Below are positions 50,213 through 59,209 of a stretch of 64,000 nt of DNA, in pieces. The notes below the pieces were generated by a model. It saw nothing but the letters and a program-made list of their open reading frames with translations, ran no database searches and had not been told where the DNA came from. The stretch is from Rhizobium sp. ASV20 (lineage in GTDB: Bacteria; Pseudomonadota; Alphaproteobacteria; Rhizobiales; Rhizobiaceae). The translations under genes were made by a program, and so were the position numbers. Location: contig NZ_JAELTU010000022.1 of NCBI RefSeq assembly GCF_016429015.1, positions 1 to 64,000 on the forward strand, written 5' to 3'. The number at the start of each line of letters is the position of its first letter. Position 1 is the stretch's first letter.

Positions 50213-50238
50213 CTAAACCTCCTATTGCGAGCCAACAT
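50209..50238 (-). CDS. possible 9-residue leader peptide before the DnaB-like gene
   Basis: On the minus strand ATG (50236-50238) begins MLARNRRFR and stops with a TGA that overlaps the ATG of the ATPase gene (ATGA). An AAGGAGGGG ribosome site lies five bases upstream, stronger than many real ones here. The codons AGG, AGG and AGA are rare in this GC-rich genome, though the AGGAGG is also the downstream ribosome site, so the codons may be incidental. Translation would couple to the ATPase. Confidence 0.25.
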   Translation of the reverse strand: MLARNRRFR

Positions 50239-50821
50239 CGCAACCCCTCCTTATGCCAGCGCTCAAACAGTCGGTTTGGATATCGACAGCCCGGTATGAA
50301 ATATACTTTCCCGAACGGAGGGGGGAGGCACGGGCCGTGCCAGAATCAGATGATAACCCGAATCCGATCACCGGAAAATCTCAGACGAGCACTTTCGAAA
50401 GAAACTTGAGATGAAGTCCGGGGCCAGCAGCCTCAAGTCTCGACTGCGGATCGGATGAGCTGGAGATAAAACCGGAGTGTGCCAGCACTTTCGACAAGCG
50501 TATATGTGCGCCATGACACCGACTGCCGCGCATTGAGGTAGACAAGACCAAATGACAAATCAAATGAGATACTTTCAGAGCAAGTCACTAGCTCGTTTCT
50601 TCAGTCGTAATAGCTGAAATTCGGAACGACTGACCTCTATGCGCGATATTTCATCACGCCGTTCCTTGACGGAAGGGATCGGTTATAGGATATCGCTAGT
50701 TATCCTGCACTTTGCGGGAAAGACGGAAAGCGGATAATATACCGCAGACTTGGAAATGCTGAAACGGCGATGAGGCTTGAAGAAGCGCGCGACGGTTCAG
50801 GGCAGAGGCAAGGTAGCAGGC
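50239..50821. other. 583-base non-coding region before apaG
   Basis: No protein-like frame of note. It is less GC-rich than its surroundings. Visible elements are GGCACGG-G-CCGTGCC (50327-50341), the inverted repeat ACTTGAG (50404-50410) / CTCAAGT (50432-50438), the direct repeat GCACTTTCGA near 50389 and 50481, and AGGATA (50687-50692) / TATCCT (50701-50706). A promoter-like pair TTGCGG (50712) and TAATAT (50735) with 17-base spacing may serve apaG. A small RNA is possible but not shown. Confidence 0.4.
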
Positions 50822-51214
50822 ATGTATCGCGCCTTAACACGCGACATAGAAGTGGTGGTCGAGCCTTTTTATCTGGAGGAGCAATCCGATCCGGATGACG
50901 ATCGCTATGTCTGGGGATACCGCATCGTCATCTCCAATCATTCCAAGATGTCCGTCAAGCTGGTAACGCGCTACTGGCACATCACCGATATGAACGGCAT
51001 CGTGGACGAAGTGACGGGGCCAGGCGTGGTCGGCGAGCAACCGCATCTAAAGCCCGGCGACACTTATGAATATTCCTCGGGCTGCCCGCTGGACACGCCG
51101 TCAGGCATGATGTTCGGCCATTATCAGATGGAGACGGATGACGGGGAGCAATTCCATGTCAAGATCCCCGCTTTCTCGCTCGACACGCCCAACCTGCTGC
51201 GGACGCTGAACTAG
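50822..51214 (+). CDS. apaG: ApaG protein (Co2+/Mg2+ efflux-associated)
   Basis: 130 residues, the normal ApaG length. The fibronectin-like fold reads [49 protein letters not shown], with the strongly conserved [36 protein letters not shown]. The ATG at 50822 is used; an in-frame TTG 15 codons earlier is not. ApaG is a small soluble protein once linked to cobalt resistance and magnesium efflux in Salmonella; its mechanism is not settled. A repeat hairpin follows its stop directly. Confidence 0.94.
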   Translation: MYRALTRDIEVVVEPFYLEEQSDPDDDRYVWGYRIVISNHSKMSVKLVTRYWHITDMNGIVDEVTGPGVVGEQPHLKPGDTYEYSSGCPLDTPSGMMFGHYQMETDDGEQFHVKIPAFSLDTPNLLRTLN

Positions 51215-51286
51215 AGCGTTCCGCCTCTTCGATCAGCGGAACGCCCCATTTCCTGGATTTCACGCATTCTCCGTGGAGATGCTCTG
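51213..51286. repeat. short intergenic repeat with hairpin after apaG
   Basis: GCGTTCCGC (51216-51224) and GCGGAACGC (51236-51244) form a perfect 9-base hairpin that starts two bases after the apaG stop. The element ends GAGATGCTCT (to about 51285), partly complementary to its AGAGC start, and includes ATTTCCTGGA as in the other repeat copies. It may double as a transcription end for the convergent apaG and hslO. Confidence 0.5.
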
Positions 51287-51294
51287 AAGCGGCA

Positions 51295-52284
51295 TCAGGC
51301 CGCCTCTATCTCGGATACTTCGAACCGATAGGTGGTCGAGCAGAATTCGCAGGTCACGGCGATTTCGCCATTCTCTTCGCTGGCCTGAATTTCTTCAGCC
51401 GAAAAGCCCTTCAGCACGCCCTTCAGCTTGTCACGCGAGCACGAACAGCGGTCGTAGACGGCCTTCGGTTCGTAGACGCGCACGCCACGCTCGTGGAAGA
51501 GGCGATAGAGCAGACGCTCGGTGCCGACTTGGGGATCGGTGAGCTCGTCGGCATCGATGGTCTCGACCAGACTGCGCGCTTCCGACCAGGCATCGTCCTC
51601 GGTATGGTGGCCCGCACCGGTATCGCCATCGCCGCCATGCAGATCCGGCTGGCGCATGCGCTCGGGCGCTTCCGGCAGGAACTGGGCGATCAGGCCCCCC
51701 GCCCGCCAGCGATGGCGCGGCTTGCCGTTTTCATCACGGTCGAAAAGCTCGGCCGCGCCCAGACGAACGCGTGTCGGGATCTGTTCCGACTGGCGGAAAT
51801 AGGTCCCGGCGATCTCCTCGAGCGAGGCGCCGTCGAGAGCGACGATGCCCTGATAGGGCTGACTGAACCGGCCCTGGTCGATCGTGAAAGCGAGCACGCC
51901 CTTGCCAAGCAGCTGCTCCGGCTCCGTCCGGCCTTCTGCCACAGCCTTTGCCAGCGCCTCCTCATTGAAGCGGGCATAGGCGCGGACATTCTCAGGCGTC
52001 GAGAAATCGGCAACCAGCAGGTCGACGGGACCGTCACCCTTGGTCTGCACGGTGAACTTGCCTTCGAACTTCAGCGACGTGCCGAGCAGAACAGTCAGAA
52101 CGATGGCCTCCGCCAGGAGACGGGCTACCGGGGTCGGATAATCGTGCCGGGCAAGGATCGCATCCAGCAACGGGCCAAGCTGCACGGCACGGCCGCGCAC
52201 ATCGAGGCCCTCCACCTGAAAGGGTACGACGTGATCGTCACCGGCGAAATCGAATTGGCCCAGCGATGCTGCATTTTCGGCCAT
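51295..52284 (-). CDS. hslO: redox-regulated chaperone Hsp33
   Basis: 329 residues. The N-terminal domain (VVPFQVEGLDVRGRAVQLGPLLDAILARHDYPTPVARLLAEAIVLTVLLGTSLKFEGKF) is conserved, and the C-terminal zinc switch is complete: CSC at about 280-282 and CEFC at about 312-315. Oxidation releases the zinc and activates the holdase in the cytosol. The protein carries a longer linker (about residues 190-230, rich in His, Gly and Asp) than the 292-residue E. coli form. It lies 47 bases after argF on the same strand. Confidence 0.94.
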   Translation of the reverse strand: MAENAASLGQFDFAGDDHVVPFQVEGLDVRGRAVQLGPLLDAILARHDYPTPVARLLAEAIVLTVLLGTSLKFEGKFTVQTKGDGPVDLLVADFSTPENVRAYARFNEEALAKAVAEGRTEPEQLLGKGVLAFTIDQGRFSQPYQGIVALDGASLEEIAGTYFRQSEQIPTRVRLGAAELFDRDENGKPRHRWRAGGLIAQFLPEAPERMRQPDLHGGDGDTGAGHHTEDDAWSEARSLVETIDADELTDPQVGTERLLYRLFHERGVRVYEPKAVYDRCSCSRDKLKGVLKGFSAEEIQASEENGEIAVTCEFCSTTYRFEVSEIEAA

Positions 52285-52331
52285 TGCTTTACTCCTACTG
52301 CGCCCGCGCCCTTGGACGCGGCTTCATATCC

Positions 52332-53249
52332 TCAGATCGCGCCCAGGCACCAAGCAAGAATCGACTTTTGCGCATGAAGGCGGTTTTCCGCCTCATCGAA
52401 AACAACGGATTGCGGACCATCGATCACTTCGTCCGTCACTTCCTCCCCGCGATGGGCGGGCAGGCAATGCATGAACAACGCGTCTTTGTCGGCCTGTGCC
52501 ATCAAAGCCTTGTTGACTTGATAGGGCTGGAAGACGTTGTGACCGCGGGCCCGGTGTTCCTGATTCATGGACACCCAGGTATCGGTTACCACGCAATCGA
52601 CGCCGGCGACCGCACGGTCAGCATCATGCGAGAGCAGGATTTCGGCGCCCTCGTTGCGGGCCCAGTTCAGATAGTGATCCTTTGGCTCGGAACCAAGGGG
52701 TACCGCCATGTTCATGCGATAGCCGAAGCGAGCAGCACCTTCGATCAACGAATGCAGCACGTTATTGCCGTCGCCGGTCCAGGCAACGGTCTTGCCCTTG
52801 ATCGGACCGCGATGCTCCTCGAAGGTCATGATATCGGCCATGATCTGGCAGGGATGCGTGTCATCGGTAAGCGCATTGATGACCGGAACGGTCGCATGTT
52901 CCGCCAGTTCGAGCATGCGCGCGTGATCGGTAGTGCGGATCATGATCGCGTCTACATAACGCGACAGGACCTTGGCGGTATCGCCGATCGTCTCGGCGCG
53001 GCCAAGCTGCATTTCGGTGCCGGAGAGGAACAGCGTCTCGCCGCCAAGCTGGCGCATGCCGACATCGAAGGAAACGCGCGTTCGGGTGGAGGGCTTCTCG
53101 AAAATCATCGCCAGCATCTTGCCGGCAAGCGGCTTGTCGGCCGCGCCCGCCTTCAGCGCCTTCTTTCGCACGATCGCATCATCGATGATGTGACGCAGAT
53201 CGGCAGCCGGAACAGCTGAGAGATCGAGAAAGTGTTTCGGAGAAGCCAT
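52332..53249 (-). CDS. argF: ornithine carbamoyltransferase
   Basis: 305 residues from ATG at 53247-53249. Carbamoyl-phosphate binding [20 protein letters not shown] lies at about 51-70 (STRTR 54-58), [20 protein letters not shown] is present, and the ornithine loop is [14 protein letters not shown] with [12 protein letters not shown] near the C-terminus. The enzyme makes citrulline from ornithine and carbamoyl phosphate in arginine synthesis. AGGTAAGGA lies before the start. It follows argD after 73 bases on the same strand; the frame upstream of the ATG is argD's antisense continuation, not protein. The argD-argF pair is a standard rhizobial operon. Confidence 0.96.
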   Translation of the reverse strand: MASPKHFLDLSAVPAADLRHIIDDAIVRKKALKAGAADKPLAGKMLAMIFEKPSTRTRVSFDVGMRQLGGETLFLSGTEMQLGRAETIGDTAKVLSRYVDAIMIRTTDHARMLELAEHATVPVINALTDDTHPCQIMADIMTFEEHRGPIKGKTVAWTGDGNNVLHSLIEGAARFGYRMNMAVPLGSEPKDHYLNWARNEGAEILLSHDADRAVAGVDCVVTDTWVSMNQEHRARGHNVFQPYQVNKALMAQADKDALFMHCLPAHRGEEVTDEVIDGPQSVVFDEAENRLHAQKSILAWCLGAI

Positions 53250-53280
53250 GTCCTTACCTGTGCTCCAGAAAAAACAATAA

Positions 53281-53316
53281 CGCCCGCGTGGGGCAGGAAC
53301 GCCCCGACTGCGGGCG
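53281..53316 (-). other. nested hairpin in the argD-argF gap
   Basis: Outer arms CGCCCGC (53281-53287) and GCGGGCG (53310-53316) enclose inner arms GGGGC (53290-53294) and GCCCC (53301-53305). It lies between the argD stop (53323) and the argF ribosome site. It could stabilise or process the bicistronic message; no U-run follows. Confidence 0.5.
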
Positions 53317-53322
53317 GTAAAC

Positions 53323-54522
53323 TTAAGCCGATTTCTTGGTGCGGGCAGCGCGCGCGCGTTCGGCCGCACGCTCGATGCGGGCAAGGCCTTCGCGTGCTTC
53401 CTCGGCAGTGACGACCAGCGGCGGCAGCAGGCGGATGACATTGTCGCCGGCGGGCACGCCCAGCAGATGCTCGGCGCGGATAGCCTGCAACAGATCCGCT
53501 TGCGGGATTGCCGCCTTGATGCCGAGCATCAGGCCTTCGCCACGGACATCCTCGATGATATCGGGGAAGCGATCCTTCAGCGAGGCAAGCCCCTGGCGGA
53601 AGACGAGAGCCACATCGCGAATATGCTGCAGGAAGCCATCGGCAAGCACGATGTCGAGTACGGCATTGCCGACTGCCATGGCGAGCGGATTGCCGCCGTA
53701 GGTCGAACCGTGGGTTCCCGCCTTCATGCCGGAAGCGGCCTCAGCCGTTGCAAGGCATGCACCGAGCGGGAAACCGCCACCGATACCCTTGGCCACGGCC
53801 ATGATGTCAGGCTTGATGCCAGCCCACTCGTAAGCGAAGAGCTTGCCCGTGCGGCCGACGCCGCACTGCACTTCATCCAGGATCAGCAGCAGGCCGTGTT
53901 CATCGCAGATCTGGCGCAGACCGCGCAGGAATTCGTTGGTGGCCGGGCGAATACCGCCCTCACCCTGCACCGGCTCGATCAGGATCGCCGCCGTCGCATC
54001 GGTGATGGCGGCGCGGACGGCGTCGAGGTCGCCGAAAGGCACCTGATCGAAGCCCGGAGCCTTCGGGCCGAAGCCCTCGATGTACTTTTCCTGGCCACCG
54101 GCCGCGATCGTCGCGATGGTGCGGCCGTGGAAGGCGCCCTCGAAAGTGATGACGTGGAACTTCTCGGGATGCCCCTTGGCAAAGTGATAGCGCCGCGCCG
54201 TCTTGATGGCGCATTCAAGTGCCTCAGCGCCTGAATTGGTGAAGAACACCTTGTCGGCGAAGGTGACTTCCGTCAGCCGCTTCGACAGCTTCTCCTGACC
54301 GGGCACTTCATAGAGGTTCGACAGATGCCAGACCTTGTCCGCCTGAGCCTTCAATTCCGCCACCAGATGCGGATGCGCGTGACCGAGCGAATTGACGGCG
54401 ACGCCGGCTGCAAAATCAAGGTAGCGCTCGCCGCTTTCCGTGACCAGCCACACGCCCTCGCCTCGCTCGAACCGCAAAGGAGCACGCATGTATGTGTCAT
54501 AAAGCGGCGCGGTCTCGGCCAT
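53323..54522 (-). CDS. argD: acetylornithine aminotransferase
   Basis: 399 residues from ATG at 54520-54522; the ATG two codons upstream is only two bases from the AGGAG site, so is less likely. Class III aminotransferase landmarks are [73 protein letters not shown] and the PLP lysine in [15 protein letters not shown] (about 250). The enzyme converts N-acetylglutamate semialdehyde to N-acetylornithine, the step before argF. Some members also serve lysine synthesis. It is the first gene of the argDF operon. Confidence 0.93.
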   Translation of the reverse strand: MAETAPLYDTYMRAPLRFERGEGVWLVTESGERYLDFAAGVAVNSLGHAHPHLVAELKAQADKVWHLSNLYEVPGQEKLSKRLTEVTFADKVFFTNSGAEALECAIKTARRYHFAKGHPEKFHVITFEGAFHGRTIATIAAGGQEKYIEGFGPKAPGFDQVPFGDLDAVRAAITDATAAILIEPVQGEGGIRPATNEFLRGLRQICDEHGLLLILDEVQCGVGRTGKLFAYEWAGIKPDIMAVAKGIGGGFPLGACLATAEAASGMKAGTHGSTYGGNPLAMAVGNAVLDIVLADGFLQHIRDVALVFRQGLASLKDRFPDIIEDVRGEGLMLGIKAAIPQADLLQAIRAEHLLGVPAGDNVIRLLPPLVVTAEEAREGLARIERAAERARAARTKKSA

Positions 54523-54581
54523 GGCCATATCTCCTAGATCACAACTTTAAGGACTAATCGCTTCCACTTGATGAAACGGGT

Positions 54582-54614
54582 CCGAAAAAATCAAAAATGC
54601 CGCCTTGCGGCGGC
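54582..54614 (-). other. hairpin at the 5' end of the argD leader
   Basis: On the minus strand GCCGCC-GCAA-GGCGGC (54599-54614) is followed by ATTTTTGATTTTTT. The structure looks like a terminator, but it starts at the predicted transcript start, so it is more likely a 5' stabilising or attenuating hairpin. It lies about 60-90 bases before the argD ATG. Confidence 0.45.
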
Positions 54615-54620
54615 CTGGGC

Positions 54621-54649
54621 ACTATTGATGTTTTGCACCGCGATGTCAA
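54621..54649 (-). promoter_or_regulatory. likely argDF promoter
   Basis: On the minus strand TTGACA (complement of 54644-54649) and AATAGT (complement of 54621-54626) are spaced by 17 bases. The -35 is perfect and the -10 has four of six matches. The transcript would start near 54614, about 90 bases before argD. Confidence 0.6.
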
Positions 54650-54766
54650 CAAAACTGGCGATTTAGCAAGTGCGAGAAAGCGCTTGCGCGCAAAAGGATT
54701 ACGTTCAACACTGCCTATTGCAGAAATGCCACGCCCGGGCAGCAAGTTGGGGAAAACCCCGAAATC

Positions 54767-54803
54767 GATTCCACAAGATTCACGCGACTCTTGTCACGGA
54801 GTC
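54767..54803. promoter_or_regulatory. cluster of four GANTC (CcrM) sites before gcrA
   Basis: GATTC at 54767-54771, GATTC at 54777-54781, GACTC at 54786-54790 and GAGTC at 54799-54803 lie within 37 bases; a fifth GATTC is at 54911-54915. GANTC is the target of the cell-cycle methyltransferase CcrM. The site at 54799-54803 lies between the proposed -35 and -10 of the gcrA promoter, the position favoured by GcrA at its targets in Caulobacter. Confidence 0.85.
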
Positions 54804-54819
54804 AGCCTCACACTAGGTT
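54791..54819 (+). promoter_or_regulatory. likely gcrA promoter
   Basis: TTGTCA (54791-54796) and TAGGTT (54814-54819) are spaced by 17 bases. The transcript would start near 54826, about 120 bases before the gcrA ATG. One GANTC overlaps the spacer and three lie just upstream. Confidence 0.55.
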
Positions 54820-54947
54820 AAAAACCAATTGCTAGACTGCATGCGGCGGAACTAGTCACCACAATTTTAAAGCGTTTCGTGCCTCGTTCCCATTCGAGGC
54901 AATGGTGAAGGATTCTGCCACCGGAAACGCGACAGCGGAGACAGGGC

Positions 54948-55472
54948 ATGAATTGGACAGACGAACGCGTCGAGAAGCTGAAAAAGCTATGGTCCGAAGG
55001 GTTGAGCGCCAGCCAGATCGCGGCGCAGCTGGGTGGCGTGAGCCGTAATGCCGTCATCGGCAAGGTGCATCGCCTGAACCTTCCCGGCCGAGCGAAGGCG
55101 GGTGGCACGGCGACGGCTGCTCGCACGCCGAAGCGCAGCGCCTCGGCGCCGCGGGCTCCGGCTTACACCTCGCGCGTCGCGACCCGTACGGTTACCCGCC
55201 AGCAGGGTGCAACCATGCTGAAGGAAGAGATCGAGGTCGATGCGGTCAACGAGATCACCTATCGTCCGGCTTCGAATGTCGTCGTTCCGATCTCTCGCCG
55301 TCTCGGCCTGACTGAACTGACGGAACGCACCTGCAAGTGGCCAGTCGGCGATCCGCTGAAGGACGATTTCCACTTCTGCGGTAACGACAGCCCGGATTCT
55401 TCTCCGTACTGCACCTACCATCAGCGCATGGCTTATCAGCCGGTCAATGAGCGTCGACGGAACAACGGCTAA
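54948..55472 (+). CDS. gcrA: GcrA cell cycle regulator
   Basis: 174 residues, the usual GcrA length. The N-terminus MNWTDERVEKLKKLWSEGLSASQIAAQLGGVSRNAVIGKVHRLNLPGR is the conserved DNA-binding domain; a basic, Ala/Thr-rich linker leads to the C-terminal LTELTERTCKWPVGDPLKDDFHFCGNDSPDSSPYCTYHQRMAYQP, which contacts sigma-70 region 2 in Caulobacter. GcrA activates promoters bearing methylated GANTC. Its own promoter has a dense GANTC cluster, hinting at autoregulation. A terminator follows 28 bases after the stop. Confidence 0.96.
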   Translation: MNWTDERVEKLKKLWSEGLSASQIAAQLGGVSRNAVIGKVHRLNLPGRAKAGGTATAARTPKRSASAPRAPAYTSRVATRTVTRQQGATMLKEEIEVDAVNEITYRPASNVVVPISRRLGLTELTERTCKWPVGDPLKDDFHFCGNDSPDSSPYCTYHQRMAYQPVNERRRNNG

Positions 55473-55499
55473 GCAGCGAATTCAGGAAATCAGACGACG

Positions 55500-55524
55500 A
55501 AACGGGCCCCTCGAGGCCCGTTTT
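55500..55524. terminator. bidirectional terminator between gcrA and phoB
   Basis: AAACGGGCC and GGCCCGTTT form a 9-base stem around CCTCGA, with T-rich flanks (TTTT then CTGTTT) on the plus strand. The convergent genes stop at 55472 and 55565. Confidence 0.8.
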
Positions 55525-55564
55525 CTGTTTCCGCCGCAATGTTGATGCCTGAGCGGCTGACCGC

Positions 55565-56248
55565 TCAGGCTTCCATGGAATAGCCCGCGCCGCGAACGGT
55601 GCGGATGACATCCTGCATGTTGGAGAAGTTCAGCGCCTTGCGGAGGCGGCCGACATGAACGTCGACGGTGCGTTCGTCGACATAGATATCGTGTCCCCAT
55701 ACACCATCGAGCAACTGCGAGCGCGAGAAGACGCGGCCCGGCGAGGACATCAGGAATTCCAGCAGACGGAACTCCGTCGGACCCAGCCGCACTTCGCGGC
55801 TCTTGCGGTGAACGCGGTGGGTCTCGCGATCCAGCTCGATATCGCCGCACCGCAGCACCGTGGAGAGAACCTCCGGACGGGCGCGCCGCAGCATCGCCTT
55901 GACGCGGGCCATCAGCTCCGGCGTCGAGAACGGCTTGACGACGTAATCGTCCGCGCCGGTCGAAAGGCCGCGCACGCGCTCACTTTCCTCGCCACGGGCC
56001 GTCAGCATGATGATCGGCAGGCGCTCCGTCTCCGGCCGCATACGCAGCCGGCGGCAGAGCTCGATACCGGACACGCCGGGGAGCATCCAGTCGAGGATCA
56101 GAAGATCGGGGATGCGCTCCTGGAGACGCAACTCGGCTTCATCGCCTCTGAGGATCGTGTCGACCTCGAAGCCTTCAGCTTCGAGATTGTAGCGCAGCAG
56201 AACGCTCAGCGCTTCCTCGTCTTCTACAACAGCAACTCTCGGAACCAT
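55565..56248 (-). CDS. phoB: phosphate regulon response regulator
   Basis: 227 residues. The receiver domain (1-120) has acid pocket EDEEALS and phosphoacceptor in PDLLILDWMLPGVSG (Asp about 53), with LTARGEE and VKPFS. The C-terminal winged helix reads RVHRKSREVRLGPTEFRLLEFLMSSPGRVFSRSQLLDGVWGHDIYVDERTVDVHVGRLRKAL. Phosphorylated PhoB binds PHO boxes to activate phosphate genes; such a box lies before pstS. It is the last gene of the cluster, 31 bases after phoU. The closest alternative family would be another OmpR-type regulator, but the context is decisive. Confidence 0.96.
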   Translation of the reverse strand: MVPRVAVVEDEEALSVLLRYNLEAEGFEVDTILRGDEAELRLQERIPDLLILDWMLPGVSGIELCRRLRMRPETERLPIIMLTARGEESERVRGLSTGADDYVVKPFSTPELMARVKAMLRRARPEVLSTVLRCGDIELDRETHRVHRKSREVRLGPTEFRLLEFLMSSPGRVFSRSQLLDGVWGHDIYVDERTVDVHVGRLRKALNFSNMQDVIRTVRGAGYSMEA

Positions 56249-56279
56249 GCGCCTTTGGTCTCCCTTCTTCTCTTCCAGA

Positions 56280-56993
56280 TTATTCCGTCACCGCGCCAAC
56301 GGTGTTTGCAGTGTCGTCCTTCGGACGTTCGCCTTCCGGCTGTGCGCCGGTCGCCATGTAATAGATCGTCTCGGCAATGTTGGTGGCATGGTCGCCGATG
56401 CGCTCGATGTTCTTGGCGCAGAAGAGAAGATGCGTGCAGGTGGTGATGTTGCGCGGATCTTCCATCATGTAGGTCAGCATCTCGCGGAAGAGCGAGGTGT
56501 ACATCGCATCGATTTCCTCGTCGCGTTCACGGATCGAGACGGCCTTGTCCGGCGAGCGGGTGGCGTAGACGTCGAGTACTTCCTTGAGCTGGCCGAGCGC
56601 CAGTTCGGAAAGATGCTCGATGCCGCGGGCGAGACGACGCGGAACGCCGGTGCCCTGCACGGCGATAACGCGCTTTGCGGTGTTCTTGCCGAGGTCGCCG
56701 ACGCGCTCCAGATCGGAGGCGATGCGGATCGAGCCCATGATTTCGCGCAGGTCGGCCGCCATCGGCTGACGACGTGCAATGGTGACGATCGCCTTGTCGC
56801 CGACTTCGCGCTCGGCATGGTCGAGAACGACGTCGTCGGAGATGACCTTCTGTGCGAGAGCGGCGTCGCTGTGGACCAGTGCGCGAACGCTGTCGCTGAC
56901 CATCTGTTCGGCCAGACCGCCCATTTCGGCAATGCGGCGCGTCAGGAACTTCAGGTCTTCGTCATAGGCAGAGAGAATGTGAGTGGAGACCAT
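56280..56993 (-). CDS. phoU: phosphate-specific transport accessory protein
   Basis: 237 residues, two PhoU helical bundles. The paired metal-binding motifs are RRIAEMGGLAEQMVSDSVRALVHSD and RDEEIDAMYTSLFREMLTYMMEDPRN, with ERVGDLGKNTAKRVIAVQG and IERIGDHATNIAETIYYMATG. PhoU keeps the PhoR/PhoB system off when phosphate is plentiful and restrains PstSCAB. It lies between pstB (51 bases upstream) and phoB. Confidence 0.97.
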   Translation of the reverse strand: MVSTHILSAYDEDLKFLTRRIAEMGGLAEQMVSDSVRALVHSDAALAQKVISDDVVLDHAEREVGDKAIVTIARRQPMAADLREIMGSIRIASDLERVGDLGKNTAKRVIAVQGTGVPRRLARGIEHLSELALGQLKEVLDVYATRSPDKAVSIRERDEEIDAMYTSLFREMLTYMMEDPRNITTCTHLLFCAKNIERIGDHATNIAETIYYMATGAQPEGERPKDDTANTVGAVTE

Positions 56994-57044
56994 TTTTCTT
57001 TCCTCAAGGTGAACTGTGTGAAAGGAGCCGCGCGCCTGACATCA

Positions 57045-57860
57045 TCAACCAAAACGGCCCATGATGTAATCCTGCGTGCGGAAATCGTCGGGATTGGTGA
57101 ACATCTTATCGGTGTCGTTCTCCTCGACCAGATGGCCGAGATGGAACATTGCGGTGCGCTGTGAAACGCGGGCAGCCTGCTGCATGGAATGCGTCACGAT
57201 GACGATGGTAAAATTCTCCCGCAGCTCATGGATGAGGTCTTCGACCTTTGCCGTTGCAATCGGATCGAGCGCCGAGCAGGGCTCGTCCATCAGGATCACC
57301 TCCGGGCTGACGGCAACGGCGCGCGCGATGCACAGGCGCTGCTGCTGTCCGCCAGACAGGCTCGTGCCGGCATCGTGGAGCCGGTCCTTCACTTCGCCCC
57401 AGAGACCGGCCTTCTGCAGGCTGGTTTCGACGATGTGCTCGAGATCGGCTTTCGAACGATGCAGGCCGTGGATGCGCGGGCCGTAGGCGACGTTCTCGTA
57501 GATCGATTTCGGAAACGGATTGGGCTTCTGGAAGACCATGCCGACGCGCGCGCGCAGCTCCACCACGTCGATGCTGTTGTCGTAGACATCCTGATCGTCG
57601 AGCGTGATCTTGCCTGTGATGCGGCATGTCTCGATCGTATCGTTCATGCGGTTGAGGCAACGCAGGAATGTGGACTTACCGCAGCCGGACGGACCGATCA
57701 AAGCGGTGACCGTATTGGCGCGAATATTCAGATTGACGTCGAAGAGCGCACGCTTTTCGCCATAGAAGACTGAAACGTCCTGGCCGATCATCTTGTACGG
57801 GATCGTCGTCATCTTCTTGGCCAATGCTCGTTCGCTTCCGGCTTCCGTCATCATGTTCAT
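57045..57860 (-). CDS. pstB: phosphate ABC transporter ATPase
   Basis: 271 residues from ATG at 57858-57860 (GGGGAGGAG upstream); the open frame further upstream overlaps pstA. Walker [10 protein letters not shown] is at about 56-64, the signature [17 protein letters not shown], Walker [17 protein letters not shown], and the switch [16 protein letters not shown], all PstB-type. [25 protein letters not shown] is the family marker. It drives phosphate uptake at the inner face of the membrane. It follows pstA by 14 bases. Confidence 0.97.
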   Translation of the reverse strand: MNMMTEAGSERALAKKMTTIPYKMIGQDVSVFYGEKRALFDVNLNIRANTVTALIGPSGCGKSTFLRCLNRMNDTIETCRITGKITLDDQDVYDNSIDVVELRARVGMVFQKPNPFPKSIYENVAYGPRIHGLHRSKADLEHIVETSLQKAGLWGEVKDRLHDAGTSLSGGQQQRLCIARAVAVSPEVILMDEPCSALDPIATAKVEDLIHELRENFTIVIVTHSMQQAARVSQRTAMFHLGHLVEENDTDKMFTNPDDFRTQDYIMGRFG

Positions 57861-57874
57861 TTCGTACTCCTCCC

Positions 57875-59209
57875 CTACCAGCGCCGCTCGAAGCGGCGGC
57901 GCAGCAGGATTGCGCCGATATTCATCGCAACGAGGAAGAAGAGCAGGACGATGATGGCCCCGGAGGTTCTTTCGACGAAGGCGCGCTCCGCCTCGCTCGC
58001 CCACATGTATATCTGCACCGGCAGGGCCGTCGAAGGATCGAGCGGCGAAGCGGGATAATTGGCGACGAAGGCGACCATGCCGATCAGAAGCAGCGGCGCG
58101 GTTTCGCCAAGTGCATGGGCAAGCCCCAGGATCGTGCCGGTCAAGATACCGGGCATGGCGAGCGGCAAGACATGGTGGAAGACCATCTGCATACGCGACG
58201 CACCGAGGCCAAGAGCAGCGCTGCGGATCGACGGCGGTACAGCCCGCAGCGCGGAGCGCGTGGCGATGATGATCATCGGCAACGTCATCAGGCTCAGCAC
58301 GAGGCCGCCGACCAGCGAGGCCGAGCGCGGCAGCCCCATCATGTTGATGAAGACCGAGAGGCCGAGCAGGCCGTAAACGATCGACGGCACGGCTGCGAGG
58401 TTGTTGATGTTGACCTCGATCAGATCCGTCAGGCGGTTCTTTGGCGCGAATTCCTCGAGATAGATCGAAGCGGCGACGCCCACGGGCAAGGCGAGGACGA
58501 GGACGGTCAGCATCAGATAGAGAGAGCCGATCAGGGCGACGCCAAGGCCAGCAGCTTCCGGTCGGCTCGAATTGCCCGACAGGAAAAGGCCACTGTTGAA
58601 GGCTTTGTAGAGTGCGCCGCTGTCGCGGAGTTGCTTCATCCAGGCTACCTGCCGGTCGGATATCTTTCGGTCTTTCTCGTCCACCGTGAGATCGATCTGC
58701 CCCTTGTTGGCGGAGTCGATGTTGGCGCTGGCAAGGAAGGTGACATTCTGGGTGGTCCCAACGATCGAAGGATTGGCGACAACCCGGTCACGCAGCGCGA
58801 CCCTGGCACCGTCGGACACCATCGCCGTCGCCTCGCGAACGAGCGCGCGGTCGGCTGGATCGATGCCAAGCGCCTTCACCAGCGCGTCACGCACGAGAAC
58901 CGGATAATTGGCCGCGATCAGCACCTTCGGATCGCTTGTCCGCTTGCCTGTCGGGTCGATCACCTTCTCGCTGAATTCGATCGGCAAGGAGATCGAGGTC
59001 TGCACGAAGGCGGTATAGCCGTTGCGAACGACCGTCGAAACCAGAATGACGAGGAAGACGAGACCGAAGGTGACCGCGGCTATGCCACAGGCGCGGAAAC
59101 GACGTTCGGCGGCATAGCGCCTGGCGATGCCGATATCGCGATGCGCTCGCGTGCCCGGCGTAAGCTCGCGCGGAATTTTCTGCGACGAGGAGGATACGAT
59201 ATCGCTCAT
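57875..59209 (-). CDS. pstA: phosphate ABC transporter permease (long form)
   Basis: 444 residues from ATG at 59207-59209, about 150 longer than E. coli PstA. The extra part is a periplasmic insertion after the first helix (about residues 60-205, [43 protein letters not shown]), the DUF3333-like region found in rhizobial PstA. The membrane core follows: [48 protein letters not shown], and the ATPase-contact loop [43 protein letters not shown]. Its start overlaps the pstC stop by four bases. The [20 protein letters not shown] leader is cytoplasmic. Confidence 0.95.
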   Translation of the reverse strand: MSDIVSSSSQKIPRELTPGTRAHRDIGIARRYAAERRFRACGIAAVTFGLVFLVILVSTVVRNGYTAFVQTSISLPIEFSEKVIDPTGKRTSDPKVLIAANYPVLVRDALVKALGIDPADRALVREATAMVSDGARVALRDRVVANPSIVGTTQNVTFLASANIDSANKGQIDLTVDEKDRKISDRQVAWMKQLRDSGALYKAFNSGLFLSGNSSRPEAAGLGVALIGSLYLMLTVLVLALPVGVAASIYLEEFAPKNRLTDLIEVNINNLAAVPSIVYGLLGLSVFINMMGLPRSASLVGGLVLSLMTLPMIIIATRSALRAVPPSIRSAALGLGASRMQMVFHHVLPLAMPGILTGTILGLAHALGETAPLLLIGMVAFVANYPASPLDPSTALPVQIYMWASEAERAFVERTSGAIIVLLFFLVAMNIGAILLRRRFERRW

